Positions 9,625 through 17,328 of a stretch of 40,973 nucleotides of DNA are shown piece after piece. Made by a program: the position numbers and the translations under genes. The DNA comes from Phycisphaerales bacterium. GTDB taxonomy: Bacteria > Planctomycetota > Phycisphaerae > Phycisphaerales > SM1A02. How positions within the stretch are numbered: position 1 is the stretch's first letter; the number at the start of each line of letters is the position of its first letter. The stretch lies in the NCBI GenBank assembly GCA_014238205.1, contig JABABM010000022.1:1-40973 (forward strand), written 5' to 3'. The notes under the pieces were generated by a model. The model ran no database searches. It was not told where the DNA came from and saw only the letters and a program-made list of their open reading frames with translations.

Positions 9625-11166
9625 ATGCGCCGTGTTCTTCCTCTTCTCCTGCTCATCCTGCCCGCAACGGTGCAGGGGATGGTGTGGGCTGTGGAAGAGG
9701 CGCCTCCGAACATCCTCTTGATCTACACGGATGATCACTCGGCGGCCGCGGTCGGCTGTTACGGGTCACGTATCAACTCGACACCGAATATCGATCGAAT
9801 CGCCCGCGAGGGGCTTCGCTTCGACAATGCATTCTGCACGAACGCGATCTGTGCACCATGCCGCGCCGTCGTGCTCACCGGTGTTCACAGCCATCTCAAC
9901 GGTCTCATGGACAATGGCGATGTCTTCGATGGTTCCCAACCTACGTTTCCCCAACTGCTCCAGGGAGCCGGCTACCAGACGGCATTGATAGGCAAGTGGC
10001 ACCTGAAGACGGATCCCACGGGCTTCGATCACTGGGCTGTGCTGCCTGGCCAGGGCGATTACTACAACCCGGACTTCATCACATCCGAGGGGAAGACCAG
10101 GGACGAGGGGTATGTGACCGATCTCGTGACGGATCGCTCGATCACATGGCTCGAAGAGGATTGGGATCGCGACCAGCCGTTTCTCCTGATGACGCAGCAC
10201 AAGGCGCCGCATCGAAGCTGGATGCCCGGTCCGGATCATCTCGATCTCTACGCCGACGTGGAGATGAACGAACCAGAGACGCTCTTCGATGACTACGCCA
10301 CCCGTGGTTCGTCCGCTCACGAACAGGAGATGGAGATCGATCGGCACATGTATCTTCACTACGACCTGAAGATCGAGCCGACCGACGAGGAACTGGCTGA
10401 ACTCCAGGGCCCCGACCGGTGGATCAAGGGAATGCGTGAACGACTGACACCTGCGCAGCTGGCTGCCTGGGACGCGGCATTCCGACCGAGGAATGCAGCC
10501 TTCCGAGCAGCAGGTCTGGAAGGCAGGGACCTGGTTCGCTGGAAGTACCAGCGGTACATCAAGAACTACCTTCGATGCATCGCTTCGGTGGATGACAACA
10601 TAGGTCGGCTGCTCGACTGGCTTGATGCGCAGGGACTCGCTGACAACACCATCGTGATCTATACGTCCGACCAGGGCTTCTTCCTTGGTGAACACGGGTG
10701 GTATGACAAGCGTTTCATGTATGAGCCGTCATTGAAGGTGCCCATGGTTGTCCGGTGGCCGGGCCGGGTGGAGCCTGGTTCAACCGAGGAGGCCCTCGTG
10801 CAGAATCTGGACCTGGCCCAGACGTTCCTCGATGTTGCAGGCGTCCAAGCCCCGGATCGAATGCAGGGCAGAAGCCTTCTCCCGCTCCTTGAGGGCCAGG
10901 AAGCGGCAGGCTGGCGTGACTCGATCTACTACGAGTACTTCGAGGAAGGGATCCACAACGTGCAACCCCACCAGGGTGTGCGAACCGACCGCTGGAAACT
11001 GATGTACTTCCCCGGATCAGGCGAGTGGGAACTCTACGATTTGAAGACCGACCCGAACGAGGTCCGCAACCTCGCCTCGGACTCGACGCATGCAGGACAA
11101 CTGGACCGCATGAAGTCGGAACTTGATCGGCTTCGTGCCTTCTATGGAGTTCCCGGCGAATCCTGA
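9625..11166 (+). CDS. secreted sulfatase
   Basis: The 513-residue product has a signal peptide (MRRVLPLLLLILPATVQG) and the metal-site start PNILLIYTDDHSA. The formylglycine signature is CAPCR (Cys76 to Arg80), followed by the GKWHLKTDP stretch and a DQGFFLGEHGWYDKR segment. This last segment and the C-terminal DRWKLMYFPG region are typical of the iduronate-2-sulfatase/heparan-sulfatase-like branch. It would hydrolyse a sulfate ester on an extracellular glycan; the exact substrate is unknown. Its last 25 nt (11142-11166) overlap the end of the convergent sulfatase-FGE gene. Expression may come from the promoter candidate directly in front of the start. Confidence 0.93.
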   Translation: MRRVLPLLLLILPATVQGMVWAVEEAPPNILLIYTDDHSAAAVGCYGSRINSTPNIDRIAREGLRFDNAFCTNAICAPCRAVVLTGVHSHLNGLMDNGDVFDGSQPTFPQLLQGAGYQTALIGKWHLKTDPTGFDHWAVLPGQGDYYNPDFITSEGKTRDEGYVTDLVTDRSITWLEEDWDRDQPFLLMTQHKAPHRSWMPGPDHLDLYADVEMNEPETLFDDYATRGSSAHEQEMEIDRHMYLHYDLKIEPTDEELAELQGPDRWIKGMRERLTPAQLAAWDAAFRPRNAAFRAAGLEGRDLVRWKYQRYIKNYLRCIASVDDNIGRLLDWLDAQGLADNTIVIYTSDQGFFLGEHGWYDKRFMYEPSLKVPMVVRWPGRVEPGSTEEALVQNLDLAQTFLDVAGVQAPDRMQGRSLLPLLEGQEAAGWRDSIYYEYFEEGIHNVQPHQGVRTDRWKLMYFPGSGEWELYDLKTDPNEVRNLASDSTHAGQLDRMKSELDRLRAFYGVPGES

Positions 11167-13577
11167 GGCAGTGGTTGTACGCAGCGGAACCCCGTGTGCG
11201 ACAGGCTGCTGTCAGGTGTGATGGGGGATCGAGCGCTGGGCCTGTACCTCGTGCAGAAGTTGGGCCCGCAGAGGAAGGATCCACCCCTGGTTACCCTTCG
11301 AGGCGATCCAGGAGAGTGTCGGTCGATGATGTCCGCTTCCAGCGGACCCCTTGGATTCTTCATTGGTGATCTCGAGTACCAGTCTTCCGAGTACCAGTCC
11401 TCGCACCATTCCCATGCATTACCAGCCATGTCATGGAGTCCATAGCCGTTGGGAGGAAAACTCCCGACCGGAGCGGTGGCCTCGTGCCCGTCGAGCAGTT
11501 CATTCGACGTGGGAAAGACACCTTGCCAGGTGTTGGCCATCTGGCGATTGCCGGGATTGAAGTCATCACCCCAGGTGTAGTGTCGATCCTCCAGGCCGCC
11601 TCGAGCAGCGCGTTCCCACTGCGCCTCCGTCGGCAGGGCCTTGCCTGCCCATGTTGCATAGGCATGGGCATCCTCCCAGGCGACGTGCACCACGGGGTGG
11701 TTCATGCGGTCCTCGATCGACGAACCAGGCCCCTCCGGCTCTCGCCAGGAAGCGTCCGGTACCAGGCTCCACCACTGCGTGAAGTCGACAAGGTTCTCTA
11801 CCTGCGAAGGGTGAGTGAAGACGGCTGATGCAGGAACGAGCATGTCCGCGGGCGCATCAGGGTAGTCCTCCGCCTTCGGTGTCCGTTCGGCAACCGTGAC
11901 GTAGTCGGTTGCATCGATGAACTTCGCGAACTGGGCATTGGTCACCTCGTGGCTATCGATGAAGAACCCGTCGACCTGGACACGGTGCTCAGGTTGTTCC
12001 TCCGGGTAGGCATCATTGCTCCCCATGATGAAGTGCCCGCCTGGAATCCAGATCATTCCTTCCGGGGGTGGGGTGGGCGCGTATGCATTCCGGTTCGCAA
12101 CTTCATCCGGCCATGGAACGTTTTCGCCGGTTGCTTTCACGACCGAGGGTTGCGCAAGGGCTCGGCCCCGCTCGGAGAGGATCCTCTTCATCTCCCACGT
12201 TCGCATCGGTTCGACCGTTGAAAGATCATTTCGTTCACCAAGGTCGTCCGCCAGGTCGTAGAGTTCAACCCGGCCATCTGCATGGAAGAAGATGAGTTTC
12301 CAGTTGTCGACCCGTACTGCGGAGAAGGGTTCGATGCCCGGCCCGGGCGCGCCCCACTGGTGGGGCTGGTGGAAGAAGATGATCCTCCCCGGTTCGATGG
12401 CTGCTTCATCTCCCCCAAGAACGCCTCGAAGGTCGGTCCCGTCGATTGGCTGCATGCTGGAAATCAATGAGTGGGCACCTGCTGCTCCAAGGAGCGTCGG
12501 GTACCAGTCCTGCGTGACGACGGGAACATCGATTCGTGTCCCAGGGGTCGTTACACCGGGCCAGCGGACGATCCCGGGGACACGTATGCCTCCCTCGTAG
12601 GCCGAGCCCTTCCCGCTTCGAAGCGGAGCATTGTGTGTGTGCGGGATACCACCGCGAGCGTGGGCCGAGAGGCCGCCGTTGTCACCGGTGATGACGATGA
12701 TCGTCTCGTTCTCGATGCCATGTTCCTCGAGGCGATCGAGAATACCTCCAAGTGCAGTGTCGACCGACTCGACCATCGTCGCGTAGGCCGCCTCGCGTGG
12801 GTGGAGGTCCGGGTAGTGATCCAGCAGCTTCGTGTTGGCCATGATCGGCGTGTGCACCGCGTACGGTGCAAAGTGCAGGAAGAAGGGACGGTTTCCGGCG
12901 ACGGCTTCATCCATGGCGTCCACGGCTTCGATCGCCAGGGCTTCCGTCAAGTAGATGTCCTGGCCGTGGTACTGCTCCATGCCGGGAACATCCCAGACCG
13001 TTTCAGTCGAGAAGTCGGTCTCGCTCTTTGCATTCATGAAGTGTTGCGTGCCGTAGTAGCTGCCAGGTGCGCCGGACGCATGCCCGGCGATGTTGACGTC
13101 GAATCCGACTCGCTCCGGGTCCGCTGCATGGGTGTCGTGGGCACCGAAGTGAGCCTTGCCGACATGGATCGTGGAATAGCCGGCACGCCGCAGCAGCATG
13201 GGCAACGTGTCATCCTCGGCCCCGATGCCGTTCATCTCCCAGCCTGGTGCCGCGAGGGTCGGGTGGTTGCGGGACGTGTCGCGATCCTTGTGGAGCGTCC
13301 AGAAGGTGATGTTGGTCCGAGCCGGGGACTGGCCCGTCATCAGGCTTGTTCGAGTCGGCGTGCAGACCGGCGCGGCGGCGTAGTTGTTCGTCAGGATGGT
13401 TCCTGAAGAGGCCAGTCGTTCCATGTTGGGGGTTCGGTAGCGGGCGTTGAAGGCGGTGGCTTCCTCGTGCATGGGGACGGAGGTGTCCTGCCAGCCCCAG
13501 TCATCGACATGGACGACGACGATGTTGGGCTGGGACATGCACAGGGAGGCGGAAACGAGCATGGCCTGGGCGAACAT
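11142..13577 (-). CDS. sulfatase fused to a formylglycine-generating enzyme (FGE/SUMF1) domain
   Basis: The 811-residue product has two enzymes in one chain. Residues 1-490 are a sulfatase with a weak signal sequence, the PNIVVVHVDDWGW metal site and the formylglycine motif CTPTR (Cys72 to Arg76). Residues 508-800 are an FGE-sulfatase domain starting IPGGHFIMGSNDAYPEEQP. It includes DSHEVTNAQF, LPTEAQWERAARGG, GNAWEWCEDW and the catalytic stretch RGGSFLCGPNFCTRYR, in which Cys770 and Cys775 match the two copper-binding cysteines of human SUMF1 in spacing. The FGE part can thus be expected to be active, oxidising the Cys of this sulfatase and perhaps of its neighbours. No ribosome binding site is evident at the start. 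Confidence 0.92.
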   Translation of the reverse strand: MFAQAMLVSASLCMSQPNIVVVHVDDWGWQDTSVPMHEEATAFNARYRTPNMERLASSGTILTNNYAAAPVCTPTRTSLMTGQSPARTNITFWTLHKDRDTSRNHPTLAAPGWEMNGIGAEDDTLPMLLRRAGYSTIHVGKAHFGAHDTHAADPERVGFDVNIAGHASGAPGSYYGTQHFMNAKSETDFSTETVWDVPGMEQYHGQDIYLTEALAIEAVDAMDEAVAGNRPFFLHFAPYAVHTPIMANTKLLDHYPDLHPREAAYATMVESVDTALGGILDRLEEHGIENETIIVITGDNGGLSAHARGGIPHTHNAPLRSGKGSAYEGGIRVPGIVRWPGVTTPGTRIDVPVVTQDWYPTLLGAAGAHSLISSMQPIDGTDLRGVLGGDEAAIEPGRIIFFHQPHQWGAPGPGIEPFSAVRVDNWKLIFFHADGRVELYDLADDLGERNDLSTVEPMRTWEMKRILSERGRALAQPSVVKATGENVPWPDEVANRNAYAPTPPPEGMIWIPGGHFIMGSNDAYPEEQPEHRVQVDGFFIDSHEVTNAQFAKFIDATDYVTVAERTPKAEDYPDAPADMLVPASAVFTHPSQVENLVDFTQWWSLVPDASWREPEGPGSSIEDRMNHPVVHVAWEDAHAYATWAGKALPTEAQWERAARGGLEDRHYTWGDDFNPGNRQMANTWQGVFPTSNELLDGHEATAPVGSFPPNGYGLHDMAGNAWEWCEDWYSEDWYSRSPMKNPRGPLEADIIDRHSPGSPRRVTRGGSFLCGPNFCTRYRPSARSPITPDSSLSHTGFRCVQPLPQDSPGTP

Positions 13578-13681
13578 GAAGCCAGTCTACGCCGAGACCT
13601 GCCTTCGGGTCGGCGTATCTTGCGATGCCCGCATCACGCCGATACGGTGCAGTCTCGCTGTACGACGTGATGGAGAGAATG

Positions 13682-15082
13682 ATGAAACACGCATGGTGGA
13701 TTCCAATCCTGCTCCTGCTTGCCGGCTGCCAAGGTGCCCCCCATGCCGCCGAGGATGTGAAGCCCAACATCGTGCTGATCCTGACCGATGATGCCGGCTA
13801 TGCAGATTTCGGGTTCACGGGATGCCCCGATTTCACCACTCCGAATATCGATCGAATAGCCACTGAGGGCGTGACCTGCACGGACGGGTACGTCACGGCC
13901 TCGGTGTGCTGTCCATCGCGGGCAGGGCTGATGACCGGTCGGTACCAGCAGCGGTTCGGTCACGAAGTGAACCTGCTTGCTGGAACACCCCAGTACGCGA
14001 CACAGGGTCTTCCCCAGGAGGAAACAACGGTCGCGGATCGACTCCATGAACTGGGGTACGCAACCTGTGCACTTGGCAAGTGGCATCTTGGTGTTGCAGA
14101 AGGCTATCACCCGATGGATCGTGGTTTCGATGAGTACTACGGGTGCCTGGCAGGCTCGAGGAGTTACTGGCCCTACGAAGAGCCGCCGAAGCATGGCAAG
14201 GGACTGATGCGGAATCGAGAACCCCTTGGGAAGGAAGCGGAGGGAACCTACTTCACCGACCTGCTGACCGATGAGGCGGTCGATTTCATTGACCGCCATG
14301 CGGAGGAACCTTTTTTCCTCTTCGTCTCCTACACGGCCGTGCATACGCCCATGCATGCCAGGGAGGACCTGCTTGAGCAGCACGCGGAGATCGAGTCGGA
14401 GCGTCGCCGGAAACTGGCAGCCATGACGACCTCACTGGACGATGGAGTTGGACGGATTCTCGATGCACTGCACGAGCAGGGGATCGACGAGAACACGCTT
14501 GTGATCTTCGTCAATGACAACGGCGGGGCGACGAACAACGCATCCGACAATGGCATCTACCGTGGCATGAAGGGTTCCAAGTGGGAAGGTGGCATCCGGA
14601 TTCCCTACGCGTTCCGCTGGCCCGCTCGCCTGCCCGCAGGCGTGCGTTTCGAGCACCCGGTCAGCACGCTGGACATCCTCCCAACGGCGGTTTCGGCGGC
14701 GGGAGGGGACATCCGGTTCCAGGACGCCATTGATGGTGTCGACCTGGAACCCTACCTGGCAGGGGACGAAACTGGCGTTCCCCATGACCGCCTGTTCTGG
14801 CGTCGATCGGTCGCCTCGGCCACGCGGGAGGGTGATTGGAAACTCATCAAGGTCAAGGGCAATCCCGTCCTGCTCTTCAACCTGGCGGATGATCCATCGG
14901 AGACGAACAACCTCGCCGAGGTGTACCCCGATCGCGTTGCTTCAATGAGCGCACACCTGGAAACGTGGGATGCGCAACTGGCCGAACCAAGGTGGGGGCA
15001 CGCCAAGCGGTATCGTGAATACCAGGTCCTCAAGCACCGCATGGAGGTGGAGGGCCGGGAAGCAGAGCGGAAGCTTCCGTAG
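13682..15082 (+). CDS. sulfatase lipoprotein
   Basis: A GGAGAGA site at 13672-13678 points to the ATG at 13682, giving a 466-residue lipoprotein precursor (MKHAWWIPILLLLAGC, lipidated Cys16). The sulfatase start is PNIVLILTDDAGYADFG, and the formylglycine motif is CCPSR (Cys76 to Arg80), followed by GLMTGRYQQRFGHE, a hallmark of the bacterial arylsulfatase/N-acetylgalactosamine-sulfatase-like branch. The GKWHLGVAEGYHP and NDNGGATNN segments complete the active site. The protein should be anchored to a membrane and face the periplasm, unlike the soluble sulfatases beside it. It is divergent from the sulfatase-FGE fusion, which could mature it, although which compartment each works in is not shown. 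Confidence 0.92.
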   Translation: MKHAWWIPILLLLAGCQGAPHAAEDVKPNIVLILTDDAGYADFGFTGCPDFTTPNIDRIATEGVTCTDGYVTASVCCPSRAGLMTGRYQQRFGHEVNLLAGTPQYATQGLPQEETTVADRLHELGYATCALGKWHLGVAEGYHPMDRGFDEYYGCLAGSRSYWPYEEPPKHGKGLMRNREPLGKEAEGTYFTDLLTDEAVDFIDRHAEEPFFLFVSYTAVHTPMHAREDLLEQHAEIESERRRKLAAMTTSLDDGVGRILDALHEQGIDENTLVIFVNDNGGATNNASDNGIYRGMKGSKWEGGIRIPYAFRWPARLPAGVRFEHPVSTLDILPTAVSAAGGDIRFQDAIDGVDLEPYLAGDETGVPHDRLFWRRSVASATREGDWKLIKVKGNPVLLFNLADDPSETNNLAEVYPDRVASMSAHLETWDAQLAEPRWGHAKRYREYQVLKHRMEVEGREAERKLP

Positions 15083-15128
15083 TATGACACTCGGCGTGTG
15101 CAGAGGTAGAACATGGAGTAATGGAAAA

Positions 15129-15302
15129 ATGTGGTTTCAGTTCAAGGAAACGAAGAGGTCGAGATACTTGGAAGCTGCAGGTGCAGTAATTGCTGTGATC
15201 TGTGGGTGCATCATGTTAGATGTACCTTTGATGTGGAGCATCCTTACAGTTGGCGTCATGACGATCCTCTCCGCGTGCGCACTCGTATTCGGTTGGAAGT
15301 AG
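15129..15302 (+). CDS. small two-helix membrane protein, 57 residues
   Basis: The product begins MWFQFKETKRSRYLEAAG and has two hydrophobic segments (about residues 15-32 and 36-55) separated by LDVPLMW, with a basic N-terminus. A GGAG at 15115-15118 stands about 10 nt before the ATG. Size and layout resemble the next small gene (15399-15593), though the sequences are not clearly homologous. Function is unknown. It starts 46 nt after the sulfatase lipoprotein gene on the same strand. Confidence 0.6.
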   Translation: MWFQFKETKRSRYLEAAGAVIAVICGCIMLDVPLMWSILTVGVMTILSACALVFGWK

Positions 15303-15398
15303 AACAGATGAACAAGGGATTCTAGGCTGGTGTCGACCTGCTGCTCGGTGAGTTGTTGTTAATCCTTGCGGCGATCCAGTTACTCATGGAGATTTCAC

Positions 15399-15593
15399 AT
15401 GAAAGCCAACTCTGACAACTTCATGGGCATTCTGACGATGCTTGGGCTGCTCGCGGGCATCTACATTCTCCTGTACATCTTCGATACAGACTGGAAGTTG
15501 AATCTTGCCATCGTGGGAGGATTCGCACTGATCTGCGCTGTCAAGGTGTGGATGGATGCAGAAGGTGAAAAGAACACGACGAAGGGGGAGTAA
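15399..15593 (+). CDS. small two-helix membrane protein, 64 residues
   Basis: From the ATG at 15399, with GGAG at 15388-15391 in front, the product is MKANSDNFMGILTMLGLLAG and onward. It has two membrane segments (about residues 9-26 and 31-48) and a charged C-terminal tail rich in Lys and Glu. It resembles the preceding small protein in architecture. No family was recognised. The stop codon lies in the loop of a strong hairpin (15575-15609). Confidence 0.65.
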   Translation: MKANSDNFMGILTMLGLLAGIYILLYIFDTDWKLNLAIVGGFALICAVKVWMDAEGEKNTTKGE

Positions 15594-15609
15594 CCCGCCC
15601 TTCGTCGTG
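15575..15609. terminator. 12-bp perfect hairpin between convergent genes
   Basis: CACGACGAAGGG (15575-15586) and CCCTTCGTCGTG (15598-15609) form a perfect 12-bp stem with an 11-nt loop that contains the TAA of the 64-residue membrane protein. It stands between two convergent genes, where a bidirectional terminator is expected. There is no T-tract on either side, so it may act as an mRNA 3'-end stabiliser or need Rho. Confidence 0.5.
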
Positions 15610-15656
15610 ATTCAATCGTGTCGATCATCCAGGGGACTGGATGTTCGGCCTGTTGC

Positions 15657-15983
15657 TCAGTTTCCGGCCTTGACGTTCGCGACGTAGGCCGTCTTCTCAT
15701 CATCATCCATTCGATCGAAGCGACCCTTGCAGCCGTTTCCACAGAACCCGACGGTCGAGCCGCCCCAGGTGCTGCTTGGGCTGGTGTCCTTGAGCTTCTT
15801 GCCGGACATGGGGCAGGAGTCGTTCATCATGCCGAGGCTGGCTGATTTCTGGCCACATGGGCAGGGATCTGCACAGGTACAGGGGTCACATTTGCATCCT
15901 GCAGTGGACTGCGAGGACTTGCAGCCGGGCACGATGGCCAGAGCTGCAATGGCAAGCATGGAAATGGCAAGCAACTTCTTCAT
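15657..15983 (-). CDS. Cys-rich lipoprotein with YHS-like C-terminal domain
   Basis: An AGGAGGAG site fixes the start at 15983; the product is 108 residues. The lipoprotein signal ends at VPGC (Cys21). It is followed by a dense cysteine run, CKCDPCTCADPCPCG (Cys30, 32, 35, 37, 41, 43), of the kind that binds soft metals. Residues 50-105 resemble YHS-type metal-binding domains: a DSCPMSGKKL start, then GFCGNGCKGRFDRM with Cys81 and Cys85, and a final EKTAYVANV helix. A role in copper or other metal handling in the envelope is a fair inference, and the RND pump genes start 125 nt away in the opposite direction. Metal specificity cannot be told. Confidence 0.75.
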   Translation of the reverse strand: MKKLLAISMLAIAALAIVPGCKSSQSTAGCKCDPCTCADPCPCGQKSASLGMMNDSCPMSGKKLKDTSPSSTWGGSTVGFCGNGCKGRFDRMDDDEKTAYVANVKAGN

Positions 15984-16107
15984 GGTCTTCTCCTCCTGGA
16001 GGTATTCAGGGTGTGGAGGAGGAGTATAACCCGGCAGAAGTTGATGGGGATAGTCGGTGCGAGTAGGCTTTGCAGACCCCGGGGGGGCTCTACGAGGAAG
16101 GCCAGCC

Positions 16108-17328
16108 ATGCACATGTACAAATCGTTCCTCCTCGGGGGAATCTCTCTTGCCACGATGGCCGTTCTTAGTGGTTGTGGGGGGTCTGAGACCAAGGCCGGT
16201 CAGGCGCCTCCACCAGCACCTGTTACAGCTGTAAAGGCCATCTCAGAAGACATCCCCGACTATCGCTACTACCCCGGCATCACGCAGGCCGTGCTGCAGG
16301 CAGACATTGTCGCTCGCGTGTCGGGCTACCTTGAGGAACGAAATTTCGTTGAGGGTGAGCACGTGGAAGCCGGTCAACGGCTCTACCTCATCCAGCAGGA
16401 CGAGTACCAGGCCGATCTTGTTCAGGCAGAGGCTCAACTTGCCGACATGACGGCGCAGGCTGAGTTCGCCCGTTACACGCTTGAGCAGACCCGATCTGCG
16501 TTCGAAGGAGGGGCTGCCACCGTCTATGAACTTGACCAGGCCAGCTCGCAGTTCAAGGAATCCATGGCCCAGGTCGAATCGGCCCGGGCGCAGCTCATGA
16601 ATGCGGAGTTGAACCTGTCGTACACGGACGTTGTTGCTCCCTTTGAAGGTCGCATGGGCCAGACCCATGTGAACGTGGGCAACCTCGTCGGTCCATCATC
16701 AAACACGACACTTGGAACGCTGGTGATGCTCGACCCGATGCGTGTGGTGTTCGAGCCGGCAGGGTCGGAACTTGTCCACTACCTGAAGGCCGACTCGAGC
16801 GGCACCGTTCCCGTGCAGGTCACGGTCAACGAGGGTGGGGGGTCCAAGGTAGTCTTCAACGGGTCCCTCGACCTTGTGAACAACAAGGTTACCCAGTCGA
16901 CGTCGACCTTCCTGGCTCGCGCGGTGTTCGCAAATCCAGATGAGTATGTGCTGCCGGGGCTCTACGTGTCGATCCGTGTTCGACTCGACACGATCAAGGG
17001 CGCGGTGATGCTGCCCGATGCGGCATTCAGAAGCACCCCGACCTCGCAGTATGTCTACGTTGTTGATTCCAAGAACACGCTGCAGAGGCGTACGGTCAAG
17101 ACCGGGAATCTCTACAACGGCCTGAGACAGGTCACGAGTGGACTCAAGGCTGGCGACGTGATCGTGGTCGAGGGGAACCCGATGTTTGTCAAGCAGGGGG
17201 CACAGGTCAAGCCAACCATCGTCGATTCACACGAGTTCGTATCGAAGCACAAGGCCGAAGAGGCTGATGCTTCCAAGTCGGGGGGCGCGAGCAACACACA
17301 GGAAGATCAAGGCGACGATTCCCAGTGA
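16108..17328 (+). CDS. RND efflux periplasmic adaptor subunit (AcrA/MexA-like lipoprotein)
   Basis: GAGGA at 16094-16098 selects the ATG at 16108, giving 406 residues. The signal ends in a lipobox (LSGC, Cys23). The order of domains is typical of membrane-fusion proteins: a first half-lipoyl segment (QADIVARVSGYLEERNFVEG), a coiled-coil hairpin (residues 100-165), a second half-lipoyl segment (VVAPFEGRMGQTHVNVGNLV), a beta-barrel and a C-terminal membrane-proximal domain (LKAGDVIVVEGNPMFVKQG). It should bridge the inner-membrane pump encoded next to it with an outer-membrane channel. No TolC-like gene is in the window. The stop codon overlaps the start of the pump gene by 4 nt. Confidence 0.94.
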   Translation: MHMYKSFLLGGISLATMAVLSGCGGSETKAGQAPPPAPVTAVKAISEDIPDYRYYPGITQAVLQADIVARVSGYLEERNFVEGEHVEAGQRLYLIQQDEYQADLVQAEAQLADMTAQAEFARYTLEQTRSAFEGGAATVYELDQASSQFKESMAQVESARAQLMNAELNLSYTDVVAPFEGRMGQTHVNVGNLVGPSSNTTLGTLVMLDPMRVVFEPAGSELVHYLKADSSGTVPVQVTVNEGGGSKVVFNGSLDLVNNKVTQSTSTFLARAVFANPDEYVLPGLYVSIRVRLDTIKGAVMLPDAAFRSTPTSQYVYVVDSKNTLQRRTVKTGNLYNGLRQVTSGLKAGDVIVVEGNPMFVKQGAQVKPTIVDSHEFVSKHKAEEADASKSGGASNTQEDQGDDSQ

